Origin: Microcoleus asticus IPMA8
GTDB taxonomy: Bacteria > Cyanobacteriota > Cyanobacteriia > Cyanobacteriales > Microcoleaceae
DNA: 17,545 bases
NCBI RefSeq assembly: GCF_013179805.1
Contig: NZ_SRRZ01000022.1
Span: 59,822 to 77,366 of the forward strand
Direction: 5' to 3'
How positions within the stretch are numbered: the stretch's first letter is position 1; every line of letters begins with the position of its first letter. Position numbers and translations under genes: made by a program. This document shows, in pieces, positions 8,208 to 15,023 of the stretch. Under the pieces are notes generated by a model, which was not told the origin of the DNA, did no database searches, and saw only the letters and a list, made by a program, of their open reading frames with translations.

Positions 8208-8441
8208 ATGCTGCCCCACGAGTTGCAAAACATTGCCCCAGAACCGACTCCCGCGGCCGAAATTTTTCAGAGACACCAAATTGTCCGGGAGTTTTACGAT
8301 GAAATTAAGTACCGTCAAGAACTAGAACTTCACTGCCAGTGGTATTACGCTACAGCCAAGCAGCATCAGCAGGAATTGCAGAAAATGCAGGGAGATTTGA
8401 ATATCTTCGGTTGGTTCAGCCGCGGACGGTCGAAAAATTAA
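8208..8441 (+). CDS. Small conserved-type hypothetical protein
   Basis: 77 residues, acidic at the start (MLPHELQNIAPEPTPAAE) then a long amphipathic alpha-helical stretch (about 18-65) rich in Gln, Glu, Tyr and His, ending in a basic FGWFSRGRSKN tail. No membrane segment, signal peptide or catalytic motif is visible. The composition is protein-like and the overlapping frame at 8143 is Cys/Ser/Pro-rich and less likely. A coiled-coil or helical-hairpin role is possible; function is unknown. Confidence 0.55.
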   Translation: MLPHELQNIAPEPTPAAEIFQRHQIVREFYDEIKYRQELELHCQWYYATAKQHQQELQKMQGDLNIFGWFSRGRSKN

Positions 8442-8464
8442 TGATTAAATAAAAAAGATGGTTG

Positions 8465-8528
8465 GTAGTAAGGACTTTAGTCCAGCCGATCAACTAAAAG
8501 CTATAGAAAAAACTGAAGTCCTCACTAC
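8465..8528. repeat. Inverted repeat element (17-base imperfect arms)
   Basis: GTAGTAAGGACTTTAGT (8465-8481) is matched by the reverse complement of ACTGAAGTCCTCACTAC (8512-8528) with two mismatches; the loop is 30 bases. The sequence GTAGTGAGGACTTCAGTCC and its variants recur in cyanobacterial intergenic DNA, so this is probably a dispersed palindromic repeat. It could fold in the 3' region of the small gene's mRNA. Confidence 0.75.
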
Positions 8529-8640
8529 AAACTGTACAACAGCTATATGACTCCCGCCCAAAAACGGATAGTTGCGAACGACAGGAGTCGCGGCGCAAAA
8601 TTTTAGACCCTAGTTCAAGCTTCCAGATTCATCTGTAGAG

Positions 8641-8681
8641 TAAATCTAAAATCTAAAATCTAAAATCTAAAATCTAAAATC
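8641..8681 (+). repeat. Heptamer array AATCTAA
   Basis: Nearly six tandem copies of AATCTAA, the longest and cleanest of the four arrays in the window. It lies 63 bases beyond the stop codon of ftrV, which is read toward it. Confidence 0.9.
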
Positions 8682-8743
8682 GACAGACCGGATTGGATAT
8701 TGTCTTTTGCCTCCGGCTTCAACTTTTGAGACAGCTAGACTTC

Positions 8744-8968
8744 CTAAGATATCACTTCGACCTCATCCTCTTTCAGGTGAGCTCGAAATTTTTTGTCAAA
8801 CTGAACTAGAACCGGCCAATTGGCACTGACAGGTCGGCCGTGCCATTCGTGAACGATCGCCACGATTTCTCCTTCCATACCCTTAATATCAAATGGTTGA
8901 CTGCGATTTTGAGGGTGGTGGTAGACAACAACAGAGTTTTTAATGCAAACGCGATCGCCAACTTTCAT
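8744..8968 (-). CDS. ftrV: Ferredoxin-thioredoxin reductase, variable (alpha) subunit
   Basis: 74 residues, the normal length for FtrV. The sequence MKVGDRVCIKNSVVVYHHP, then KGMEGEI, WHGRPVSANWPVLVQF and the C-terminal FRAHLKEDEVEVI follow the family pattern closely. FtrV is an SH3-like beta-barrel that pairs with the catalytic iron-sulfur subunit FtrC. The heterodimer passes electrons from photosynthetically reduced ferredoxin to thioredoxin, giving light control of Calvin cycle and other enzymes. The variable subunit has no catalytic cysteines of its own and stabilises the dimer. FtrC is not in this window, as is usual in cyanobacteria where the two genes are unlinked. A strong stem-loop lies 34 bases upstream of the start. 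Confidence 0.93.
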   Translation of the reverse strand: MKVGDRVCIKNSVVVYHHPQNRSQPFDIKGMEGEIVAIVHEWHGRPVSANWPVLVQFDKKFRAHLKEDEVEVIS

Positions 8969-9002
8969 AGACTTATATTTAGTGTTCTCTCTTCAAAACT
9001 CT

Positions 9003-9039
9003 GCAAAGCCTACGGGTGCTTAACACTTGTAGGCTTTGC
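9003..9039 (-). terminator. Strong stem-loop between GH57 gene and ftrV
   Basis: A 16-pair stem (9003-9018 with 9024-9039; two G-U pairs in one strand's RNA, no bulge) closes a five-base loop. On the minus strand it is followed by AGAGTTTT. It could end transcription from the GH57 gene before ftrV, or sit in the ftrV 5' leader as an attenuator-like structure. The T-run is short and offset, so terminator is only the more likely reading. Confidence 0.5.
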
Positions 9040-9162
9040 CGACAGTCTTCTTATCTTCCCACAAGTAGAGCGAAAACTTAAACAAAGTTGGCGGTTCCCT
9101 GTCGCTGATTTGATCCCCAGCCCCGATCCACGCAAGCCGAAATGTTGATGATTCTGGGTTGA

Positions 9163-9218
9163 TCCCGCAAGCCCGATCGGCCTTTCAAGCTCGATCGGGC
9201 GGATTCTCAAGCGCGGGA
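9163..9218. repeat. Two-tier inverted repeat downstream of the GH57 gene
   Basis: Inner arms GCCCGATCG (9171-9179) and CGATCGGGC (9192-9200) are enclosed by outer arms TCCCGC (9163-9168) and GCGGGA (9213-9218). It begins about 30 bases after the GH57 stop codon. No T-run follows, so it may protect the 3' end of the mRNA rather than terminate it. Confidence 0.5.
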
Positions 9219-9247
9219 ATTGATTTCCTTGGCTAATCGAGAAACGA

Positions 9248-12016
9248 TCAACTTAACTGATTTAACCAACACTCAACATCAACGGCCAAGGTTCGGCCCA
9301 ACTCCAGCAACTGCCGGATCGAAGGCAAATCCCAGCCGACGCCGGAACCTGCAATCCCCAAAGCAACGGCAGCGACCACACTGTCGCCCGCCGAGGCATC
9401 TTGCAGTTGCAGCCAGCCCAAACACAGAGGCACAATTTGACTGTACAGAGAATTGAAATACAGTTCCTGCGATCGATCCAGACACAAACCCAGACTCAGC
9501 CGATCGCCCACAGCAATCAAACGCTCGATCGTGCGGATATCAGCTTCTAACTTGACAGGGGAGCGATCCTCCATGCCCGATCCTGCTTGCAGCAGCGCGT
9601 CTAGCGATCGCCAAACCAGCTTTTCCAAAATTTGCTTGACTTCGGGAACGTTCAACCGACAGCGGAGATGGCCGCTTTCAGTGGCGATCGCCTCTATTTC
9701 TGCCAGCAGCGGTTCCACATCCTCCGTTTCCACTTCCAGGGCCTTGGCCGCCGTCAAACAGCGGTGTCCCAAAGCCACCTCAGCAGCCACCTGCAACTCT
9801 ACCGGCACCGGGAGCTCGTCGCGGTGGAACGCCATCATCACCCCGTAATTTTCGCGGTAAACCTGGGTGTAAAGCTGATCCAACCGAGTCAAATTTTCCT
9901 GACTCAGCAACTGCACGATCCGGTGGCGTTCCTCAGCAAATAAATCCCGCAAGCTAAAGGACTGATCCCCAAACAGCCGCACCATTTCCAGAATCGCGTG
10001 GGCCGCCGATGCTTCTTGCAGAACTCCAAACAACCGCTCCTTGAGCATAGTGTAAGACCGGCGGCTGCCAAAAGGCTGAATGCAGCAGTGGAAGTCCCAG
10101 CCGCCGAGGTGCAACGCAGCAAACACATAAACCTCTGTTTCCCGGGTAATTTCCGAGGTTAACTGCAATTGACCCACAGCCAGAGTCATCGAGCCCATGC
10201 GCTGAATTTGGAAATCTTCCTGCAGGGCCTGATAGCAGTAAACTCGCTGTTCGCGGGGATATTTGGCAAACAGAGAACTGATCGCGTAGTGGGCGGCCAC
10301 CTGTCTGAGACTAATTTGGGCTGTCACCACGAGTTTGCGGTAAACTTCGGCCCCTGTTTTGAAATAGTCAACGTTGCTGGGTACGAGGGCTAGTTGAGCG
10401 ACAAAATCCTTTTCTAGCTGCACGCCGGTAACTTCCCCCGCCAATTCCAGCGCCCGGGCCGCGTAGCGCAGAATTTGCACGCCTTCTGGGCGCGAGATTT
10501 CTTCAAAAAACCAGCCGCAGCTAGTGAACATGAACAGGGCGTGGCGCTGCATTTCCAGCAGCCGCAGGGCGTCTACCTGTTCTCCGGCATCGAGGGGGCG
10601 CACTTGATGGCGTTCGAGGAAACTGTCAACGTTACTGGGCGATCGATCCCGGATGACATAAATATATTCATCTCTGGCTTTCCAGGGATCGCACAACAGC
10701 TTGCGCCCCGCTTCTTCGTAAATCGGAATCAGCCGATCGCGCAGCCAATTCAGAGTATCCCGCAGAGGGCGGCGCCATTTTTGGTTCCACTCGCCGCCGC
10801 CGCCGCAGCCGCAATCATCTTGCCAGCGATCGACCCCGTGAGAGCAACTCCAGGCCGTCACGGGTTTGAGTTCAACTTCCCAAGCGCTCGGATTTTGACT
10901 TAAATAATGAGCAAAATTCGTCACCGTCCAGTTTCGACGGGGAAACTCTTCTGTGAAGGCGTAAGCGAGACATTTTTCGGTACCGTTTTTGTGGTGACCG
11001 AAAGTTTCGCCGTCCGTCGCCACGCAGATTAATTGAGCCGGTCGGTGGTCTCCCCGTACTGCTTGACCCAAGCGGCCGACCAAGTGGTGGCTGCTGCTGA
11101 GAACGTCATTGAAGCCCATATCCCGCGAGATCGGGCCGTCGTAGAAAAAGATATCGATGTAGGGAGTGTTGGCAGTTGGGGCTGGAGAATTTTGGGAGTG
11201 CTGGCGGCCAAAATAGTGAGTGCTCAGCGGCGAGAGTTGATGGTCAGCCATCAATCGCATTTCTGGTTTCAAATAGCAGCGGTACGGGCGAGTCGGATCG
11301 ATTTGACCCCCGCCGACTTCGTGCCATTCGGAATTATGCCCTGGTTCCCCTTCGTGGTTTTGCCCGATTAGCGGGCGGCAGCGTTCGGCTTGGGAGGGGG
11401 CTAAGACAATGAAGCGGATGCCTTCAGCGACTAAAACTTCGAGGGTGGCGTAGTCTACGGCAGTTTCGGCGAGCCACATTCCTTCGGGATCGCGATCGAA
11501 CCGGGAGCGAAAATCTGCGATCCCCCAGCGAATTTGGGTGTATTTGTCTCGCTCGTTAGCCAGCGGCATGATGATGTGATTGTATACTTGGGCGATCGCG
11601 TTGCCGTGACCGTTGAGACGCTGACAGCTTTTGCGATCTGCCTCCAGAATCCGCTGGTAGACTTCCGTGTCGTAGCGTTCGAGCCAGCTCATCAGGGTCG
11701 GCCCGATGTTGAAGCTCATATACTCGTAGTTGTTGACGATCCCCGTGACTTCGCCGCGATCGTTGATTATGCGGGCAAAGGCGTTCGGGCGGTAGCACTC
11801 GTTGTCAATGCGTTCGTTCCAGTCGTGGGCGGGAGAGGCGCTGGCTTGGCGTTCGATCGCGTCCAGATAAGGGTTTTCCCGGGGCGGCTGGTAAAAGTGA
11901 CCGTGAACCGTCACGCAGACCCCAGTTGCAGCAGCCACACTGCTTTGGGTTGCAGGAGTTACGGTTGGCGCAGACAAAGGTAGCACATCGGATTGAGTTG
12001 TAGAAATCGAAACCAT
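9248..12016 (-). CDS. GH57-family glycoside hydrolase, DUF3536 type
   Basis: 922 residues, in the normal range for this subgroup. The N-terminal catalytic region shows the GH57 first motif as VHGHFYQPPRENPYL (37-51), then EGMWLAETAVD (178-188), where Glu184 fits the catalytic nucleophile position, and CVATDGETFGHH (331-342), where Asp335 fits the acid/base. A Cys-rich segment SCSHGVDRWQDDCGCGGGGE (390-409) is typical of the subgroup. The remaining 450 residues are mostly helical and correspond to DUF3536. GH57 enzymes act on alpha-glucans (amylases, branching enzymes, 4-alpha-glucanotransferases); the activity of this subgroup is not established, and glycogen metabolism is an inference. The ATG at 12016 is preceded by GAGG ten bases upstream. 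No signal peptide, so cytoplasmic. Confidence 0.88.
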   Translation of the reverse strand: MVSISTTQSDVLPLSAPTVTPATQSSVAAATGVCVTVHGHFYQPPRENPYLDAIERQASASPAHDWNERIDNECYRPNAFARIINDRGEVTGIVNNYEYMSFNIGPTLMSWLERYDTEVYQRILEADRKSCQRLNGHGNAIAQVYNHIIMPLANERDKYTQIRWGIADFRSRFDRDPEGMWLAETAVDYATLEVLVAEGIRFIVLAPSQAERCRPLIGQNHEGEPGHNSEWHEVGGGQIDPTRPYRCYLKPEMRLMADHQLSPLSTHYFGRQHSQNSPAPTANTPYIDIFFYDGPISRDMGFNDVLSSSHHLVGRLGQAVRGDHRPAQLICVATDGETFGHHKNGTEKCLAYAFTEEFPRRNWTVTNFAHYLSQNPSAWEVELKPVTAWSCSHGVDRWQDDCGCGGGGEWNQKWRRPLRDTLNWLRDRLIPIYEEAGRKLLCDPWKARDEYIYVIRDRSPSNVDSFLERHQVRPLDAGEQVDALRLLEMQRHALFMFTSCGWFFEEISRPEGVQILRYAARALELAGEVTGVQLEKDFVAQLALVPSNVDYFKTGAEVYRKLVVTAQISLRQVAAHYAISSLFAKYPREQRVYCYQALQEDFQIQRMGSMTLAVGQLQLTSEITRETEVYVFAALHLGGWDFHCCIQPFGSRRSYTMLKERLFGVLQEASAAHAILEMVRLFGDQSFSLRDLFAEERHRIVQLLSQENLTRLDQLYTQVYRENYGVMMAFHRDELPVPVELQVAAEVALGHRCLTAAKALEVETEDVEPLLAEIEAIATESGHLRCRLNVPEVKQILEKLVWRSLDALLQAGSGMEDRSPVKLEADIRTIERLIAVGDRLSLGLCLDRSQELYFNSLYSQIVPLCLGWLQLQDASAGDSVVAAVALGIAGSGVGWDLPSIRQLLELGRTLAVDVECWLNQLS

Positions 12017-12566
12017 GCGATCGAATCCTCAAGTAGTTAAAGACAATAAAACCAGCCTAATTAGAAACTGAAACCTTACGCAGCAAGAGTTGTAGCGAGG
12101 CATCTGTTAGGGGTAAATTTTGGCAGATAAGTTTTGATACATTTGTAGTATTGCTAGCAAAGCATTCGTTCCAAGATGCCAACCGTCGATCCCTGGTGTT
12201 TTTGCCAATGCTTTGCTGTTGAAAGACTTAAAAAAGGTAGCTTTTGCTGCTTTTTGGCACTTGCGACCCATTTCGGGTTCGTGCTTGCAGGGCTGCTCGT
12301 TGAGAGTTTCATTTACCTTGCTGGATTGTAAAGTCTTATTCATTAAATAGCAACTTTTCGCCGGAAAGATTTAATTTTTGGCAAGAAATCTTGGCGGTTG
12401 TGGATAATCGGTTTAATGCCCGATCGATTTATAGAATAAGAGTTTTGCCCGAGTTTCGCATCATACTTTAGGTGCTTTTTACCTAAGTCCTGGAGAAGTT
12501 AGGCCAGTTGGGTTCGGGCGGGGTTGATTTGCTGCAAATGTACTTTCCAGAAGAGATATAACACTG
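12017..12566. other. Intergenic region upstream of the GH57 gene
   Basis: No convincing gene. A 10-base inverted repeat, GCAAAGCATT (12157-12166) and AATGCTTTGC (12207-12216), could fold in the leader of the GH57 transcript. A short hairpin TTAGGT/ACCTAA occurs at 12468-12486. A 78-codon minus-strand frame (12107-12343) has no recognisable similarity and no good ribosome binding site. The right end, about 12488-12560, carries a short open stretch on the plus strand ending in TAA that may be a leftover of a gene, but I cannot identify it. Confidence 0.5.
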
Positions 12567-12785
12567 GTGCGGAGTCAAAACGCAACAAAAAAGAAAAACG
12601 GTAAGTGTGATATTTTAACTCCTGAGAGGTATGTGGGGGCGGAGGCGGAGGCATTGGAGGAGGAGGAGGGTTTGGACGAGAAGAGGCTGCATTTGACGGC
12701 GAAGTGGGAGAGGCAATTTGCCGAGAGTGCCAAGTTAGAGGCGATGATTCGGGAAAATCTGCCGAGGGTGGGTTATGGCCGATAG
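12567..12785 (+). pseudogene. hsdM: Type I restriction methylase subunit HsdM, C-terminal remnant
   Basis: Only the last 70 or so residues are present. The stretch CDILTPERYVGAEAE (14-28) matches the ILTPGRYVG segment near the end of HsdM, and the tail LTAKWERQFAESAKLEAMIR then NLPRVGYG matches the C-terminal coiled helix that packs against the specificity subunit. The methylase domain with its SAM-binding and NPPY motifs is absent and no upstream frame in this window supplies it, so this is a 5'-truncated relic; the GTG at 12567 is merely the first start-like codon. Its stop codon overlaps the ATG of the next relic by 11 bases, which preserves the arrangement of a real type I operon. Confidence 0.75.
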
Positions 12786-12970
12786 TTCGTCAATTGCTGA
12801 AGATTATCATGATTTTTTGCAAGAACTTAAGGAACGTATTGTGCAATATCAAGTGCGGGCCGTACTTTTTAGGCAAAGAAGCGCAATAGCGAGAATTAGA
12901 GAAAGCTTTAATCGATCGCATCCGCGATTTTTTGCTAGAGTTGAGTGTGGGATTTGCCTTAAATCAATAA
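12775..12970 (+). pseudogene. Collapsed DUF1016 (YhcG-type) nuclease gene
   Basis: Two pieces of one family are fused by a large internal deletion. The first, from the ATG at 12775, gives YHDFLQELKERIVQYQVRA, the start of the DUF1016 N-terminal domain. Around 12855-12869 the frame changes and the sequence becomes LGKEAQ, a TAG (12887-12889), then RELEKALIDRIRDFLLELSV and GFAL. This matches the segment just before the PD-(D/E)XK nuclease core (family form LGEEAQERELE...IRDFLLELGVGFAFVG). It then ends at TAA (12968-12970), so the catalytic core itself is missing. Intact relatives are around 330-370 residues and often lie inside type I restriction operons. At least three lesions are present: internal deletion with frame change, nonsense codon, and 3' loss. 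Confidence 0.75.
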
Positions 12971-12998
12971 ATTAATTAATGGAAGCAGAAACCTAATT

Positions 12999-13904
12999 AT
13001 GTTAACTTCAAACAATTTTAAGAGATACCTTGCTCAGTTTAATGAACTTATAGCTGAGGGAGAGGCCATGTACAAAGCAATAAAAGTCACACCCGGTGAA
13101 TGGTATTCACCTGCTGGATATAGCATTTTCCGTGAACCACCTAGACAAGGGCCTGAAAGATATGTCTTGGAGGGAGATTATGATTGGCAAAAGTGGCAGA
13201 CTAACTACAAGTTACTTCTCGATCAAGTTATCCCATTAACTAGCAGTCAGCGAACCTTAATTGAAGAATCCTCGGGCTGGGATCTTAAAACGAATTTAAA
13301 GGCTCATCTGTCAAACTTGAAGGCAGTCAAAGAAACTTACGAAAAACAGTTGTTCAGTTCTTCTCAATCTGCTTTAGGCTCCTTTAGCTTGGAAGATGTT
13401 AGCAAATTATTAAAACGAGTTCCAGCGGGACTTAAACGTTGGACATGGGAAGGAAAGTCACGCACACAGGGCGGTACACCTCGGCAATGGTACATAGAAA
13501 ATGAATATCACGTGCAAAATTTGCTATATTTTTTATTAGCTGCGGTGTTCGTCGATATCATAGAAGAAGAATATAGTGGATCGGTAGGGCAGAAAAAACC
13601 AAGAGTAGACCTAGTAATTCCCTCACTTAAATTGGTTATTGAAATCAAGTTTTGGTATGGCAAAGACAAGCCCCAAAGAATTATTGAGGAAATTGCCGAA
13701 GATACGTCTTTATACCTAGCTCAAGGCTCCCCCCATGAACAAATGATTGCTTTTATCTGGGATGACTCTCGCAGGACAGAAGAACACGACTTATTAAAGA
13801 GTGGACTCAAAAATTTGAAGGGTATTTTTGACGTAGTTATAGTTTCTCGTCCAGGGCGTATGCCAGACAATACATCACTAATCAATGAACAAGATAATGA
13901 ATGA
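12999..13904 (+). CDS. PD-(D/E)XK nuclease, DpnII/MboI-like
   Basis: 301 residues. The C-terminal half (about 160-285) shows a nuclease core: an acidic helix YIENEYHVQNLLYFLL (165-180), VFVDIIEEEYSGSVGQKK (183-200), then PRVDLVIPS (201-209) with Asp204 and VIEIKF (213-218) with Glu215 and Lys217, a D-x(10)-E-x-K site. The helix-plus-EEYSGSVG layout resembles the DpnII/MboI-type restriction endonuclease family. The N-terminal 160 residues are helical with Trp-rich patches and are not recognised; they may recognise a target or partner. No methylase gene is beside it, so it is not a standard type II pair; solitary nucleases of this kind occur in defence islands. The frame is intact. A five-codon frame (ATG 12979 to TAA 12996) lies just upstream. 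Likely role, by inference: DNA or RNA cleavage in phage defence. Confidence 0.7.
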   Translation: MLTSNNFKRYLAQFNELIAEGEAMYKAIKVTPGEWYSPAGYSIFREPPRQGPERYVLEGDYDWQKWQTNYKLLLDQVIPLTSSQRTLIEESSGWDLKTNLKAHLSNLKAVKETYEKQLFSSSQSALGSFSLEDVSKLLKRVPAGLKRWTWEGKSRTQGGTPRQWYIENEYHVQNLLYFLLAAVFVDIIEEEYSGSVGQKKPRVDLVIPSLKLVIEIKFWYGKDKPQRIIEEIAEDTSLYLAQGSPHEQMIAFIWDDSRRTEEHDLLKSGLKNLKGIFDVVIVSRPGRMPDNTSLINEQDNE

Positions 13905-13953
13905 TTAGCTCTTTTGTAAAGACCTGTTTAAAATTATCGAGGTTAAAATAAGC

Positions 13954-14457
13954 GTGGTTCTGAACACCCAAAAAGAGGAATTTAGCTATGCTTATGTCTA
14001 TGCGGTAACAGCCGCGGCAAGCTACTCATTCCAAATAGCCCCGCGTCCCTTAGATGCAGAAGGAGTTGACGTAATTCTTACAGGTTTGGGACCATCACAA
14101 TCAACGCGCCGCCCTCGCCTAGATGTCCAAATAAAATGCACCTCCAGAAAATTACTGGATAATGAAATTATCCGATATCCCCTAGAAGTTAAAAACTATG
14201 AAGAATTAAGGCTAGAAAACCCTTTCGTCCCCCGCATTCTGATTATCGTTTTAGTACCCGACAGCCAATAGGATTGGTTGCGCCAATCTCAACAAGAACT
14301 CTCCCTGCGCTATTGTGGCTACTGGGCATCATTGCGCGGGCTACCGCCCACCCAAAATCAAAACACTGTCACTGTTCAAATACCCGTACAAAACATTTTC
14401 AACACAGACGCTTTAAAAACTCTCATGCAGCGCATTGAATCAGGAGAACTCCTATGA
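13954..14457 (+). pseudogene. DUF4365 gene interrupted by an in-frame TAG
   Basis: From a GTG at 13954 (GAGG 11 bases upstream) the product begins MVLNTQKEEFSYAYVYAV, typical of DUF4365. It contains EGVDVILTG (36-44) and RPRLDVQIKCTS (53-64), a D...D-x-Q-x-K pattern like a PD-(D/E)XK nuclease, and FVPRILIIVLVPDSQ (91-105). A TAG at 14269-14271 then interrupts the frame. The next 61 codons, still in frame and without stops, continue the family: DWLRQSQQELSLRYCGYWAS, LRGLPP, then VTVQIP and a final LMQRIESGELL, ending at TGA 14455-14457. One base change (from GAG or CAG) would create the stop, so the lesion is recent or a sequencing error. The true stop overlaps the next gene's start as ATGA. 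The truncated 105-residue form keeps the putative active site and might fold in part. Confidence 0.75.
14442..14456 (+). promoter_or_regulatory. Ribosome binding site and ATGA coupling
   Basis: AGGAGA (14442-14447) lies seven bases before the ATG at 14454, which overlaps the TGA of the DUF4365 frame. This is a classic translational coupling junction, and since it lies inside the region after the premature TAG, that stop could lower translation of the downstream gene. Confidence 0.7.
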
Positions 14458-14996
14458 TAGTAACAGTCCGCGACCCCGATATTCTCAAAACCTTAGAACC
14501 GCCTCAAGTGGCTGCTTATTTACAAAAACACGGATGGCACGAACAAAGCCGAGACGGTGACAATTCATCCATCTGGACTCGCAAGAATCAAGCAGGCGAA
14601 GACTACGAAATTTTGTTAGCTCTAAAACCAGAAATCAGCGGTTTTGCTCTGCGGATGTACGAAGTAATGGAAACCCTAGAAATTGTTGAAAATCGCTCTC
14701 AAATTGAAATATTAGCAGACTTGATAACCTCACTCCCTAATATGACCTTACAGGGAATTGTCATGCAAATTCACACCCCCAACACCGACAAATTAAGTGG
14801 CGAAATAACCTTAATAGGCGTCATTGCTGACAAATTGCGGAAAATTCAAACTTCACTGGCAGACAAAGATTATATCCTGGCGATTAAAGCTTATCAAGAA
14901 CGCTTACCGATTCTCTGTACCGGTGACTTAATCAAAGACGACAACGCCTTCATCCTCAAAAAACCCCACAACTTAACCCTTGATGAATTGTGGTAA
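14454..14996 (+). CDS. Hypothetical protein coupled to DUF4365
   Basis: 180 residues, soluble, no signal peptide or membrane segment. An N-terminal part (about 15-85) reads EPPQVAAYLQKHGWHEQSR, then IWTRKN and EDYEILLALKPEISGF, a small alpha/beta domain. The C-terminal half (about 112-180) has LSGEITLIGVIADKLRKIQT, then DYILAIKAYQERLPILCTGD and FILKKPHNLTLDEL, suggestive of a beta-rich domain that ends with a GDL...L..P..L motif. I do not recognise a named family. The ATGA overlap with DUF4365 strongly suggests the two products work together, perhaps as nuclease and regulator or as a two-part defence or toxin unit; that is inference. It converges with the hydrolase gene, 27 bases away. Confidence 0.7.
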   Translation: MIVTVRDPDILKTLEPPQVAAYLQKHGWHEQSRDGDNSSIWTRKNQAGEDYEILLALKPEISGFALRMYEVMETLEIVENRSQIEILADLITSLPNMTLQGIVMQIHTPNTDKLSGEITLIGVIADKLRKIQTSLADKDYILAIKAYQERLPILCTGDLIKDDNAFILKKPHNLTLDELW

Positions 14997-15023
14997 GACT
15001 AACAGATTTTGTCGAAACCTATA

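Larger units (their letters stand above)
8442..8743. other. Gene-free stretch holding two repeat elements
   Basis: No reading frame here looks coding. It holds the inverted repeat at 8465-8528 and the heptamer array at 8641-8681, separated by unremarkable A+T-rich sequence, and the 3' flank of ftrV. No clear intrinsic terminator with a T-run was found. Confidence 0.7.

Noticed and set aside
8143..8325. 60-codon plus-strand frame starting right after the heptamer array
   Set aside because: It overlaps the better 77-residue gene in another frame, and its Cys/Ser/Pro-rich product looks unlike a protein.
4912..8681. Heptamer arrays as a CRISPR array
   Set aside because: The units are seven bases in direct tandem with no spacers and no cas genes nearby.
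9453..11983. Several 100-150 codon plus-strand frames inside the GH57 gene
   Set aside because: They are antisense shadows of a well supported coding sequence and lack family motifs or ribosome binding sites.
12107..12343. 78-codon minus-strand frame upstream of the GH57 gene
   Set aside because: No recognisable similarity, weak ribosome binding site, and its sequence includes the inverted repeat at 12157-12216; kept only as part of the intergenic description.
12887..14271. Amber codons at 12887 and 14269, both after CAA, as a sign of TAG recoding
   Set aside because: Other genes here (the APH/ATPase gene and the hsdM tail) end in TAG, the DUF1016 relic has several other lesions, and no suppressor tRNA was seen; two unrelated mutations are simpler.
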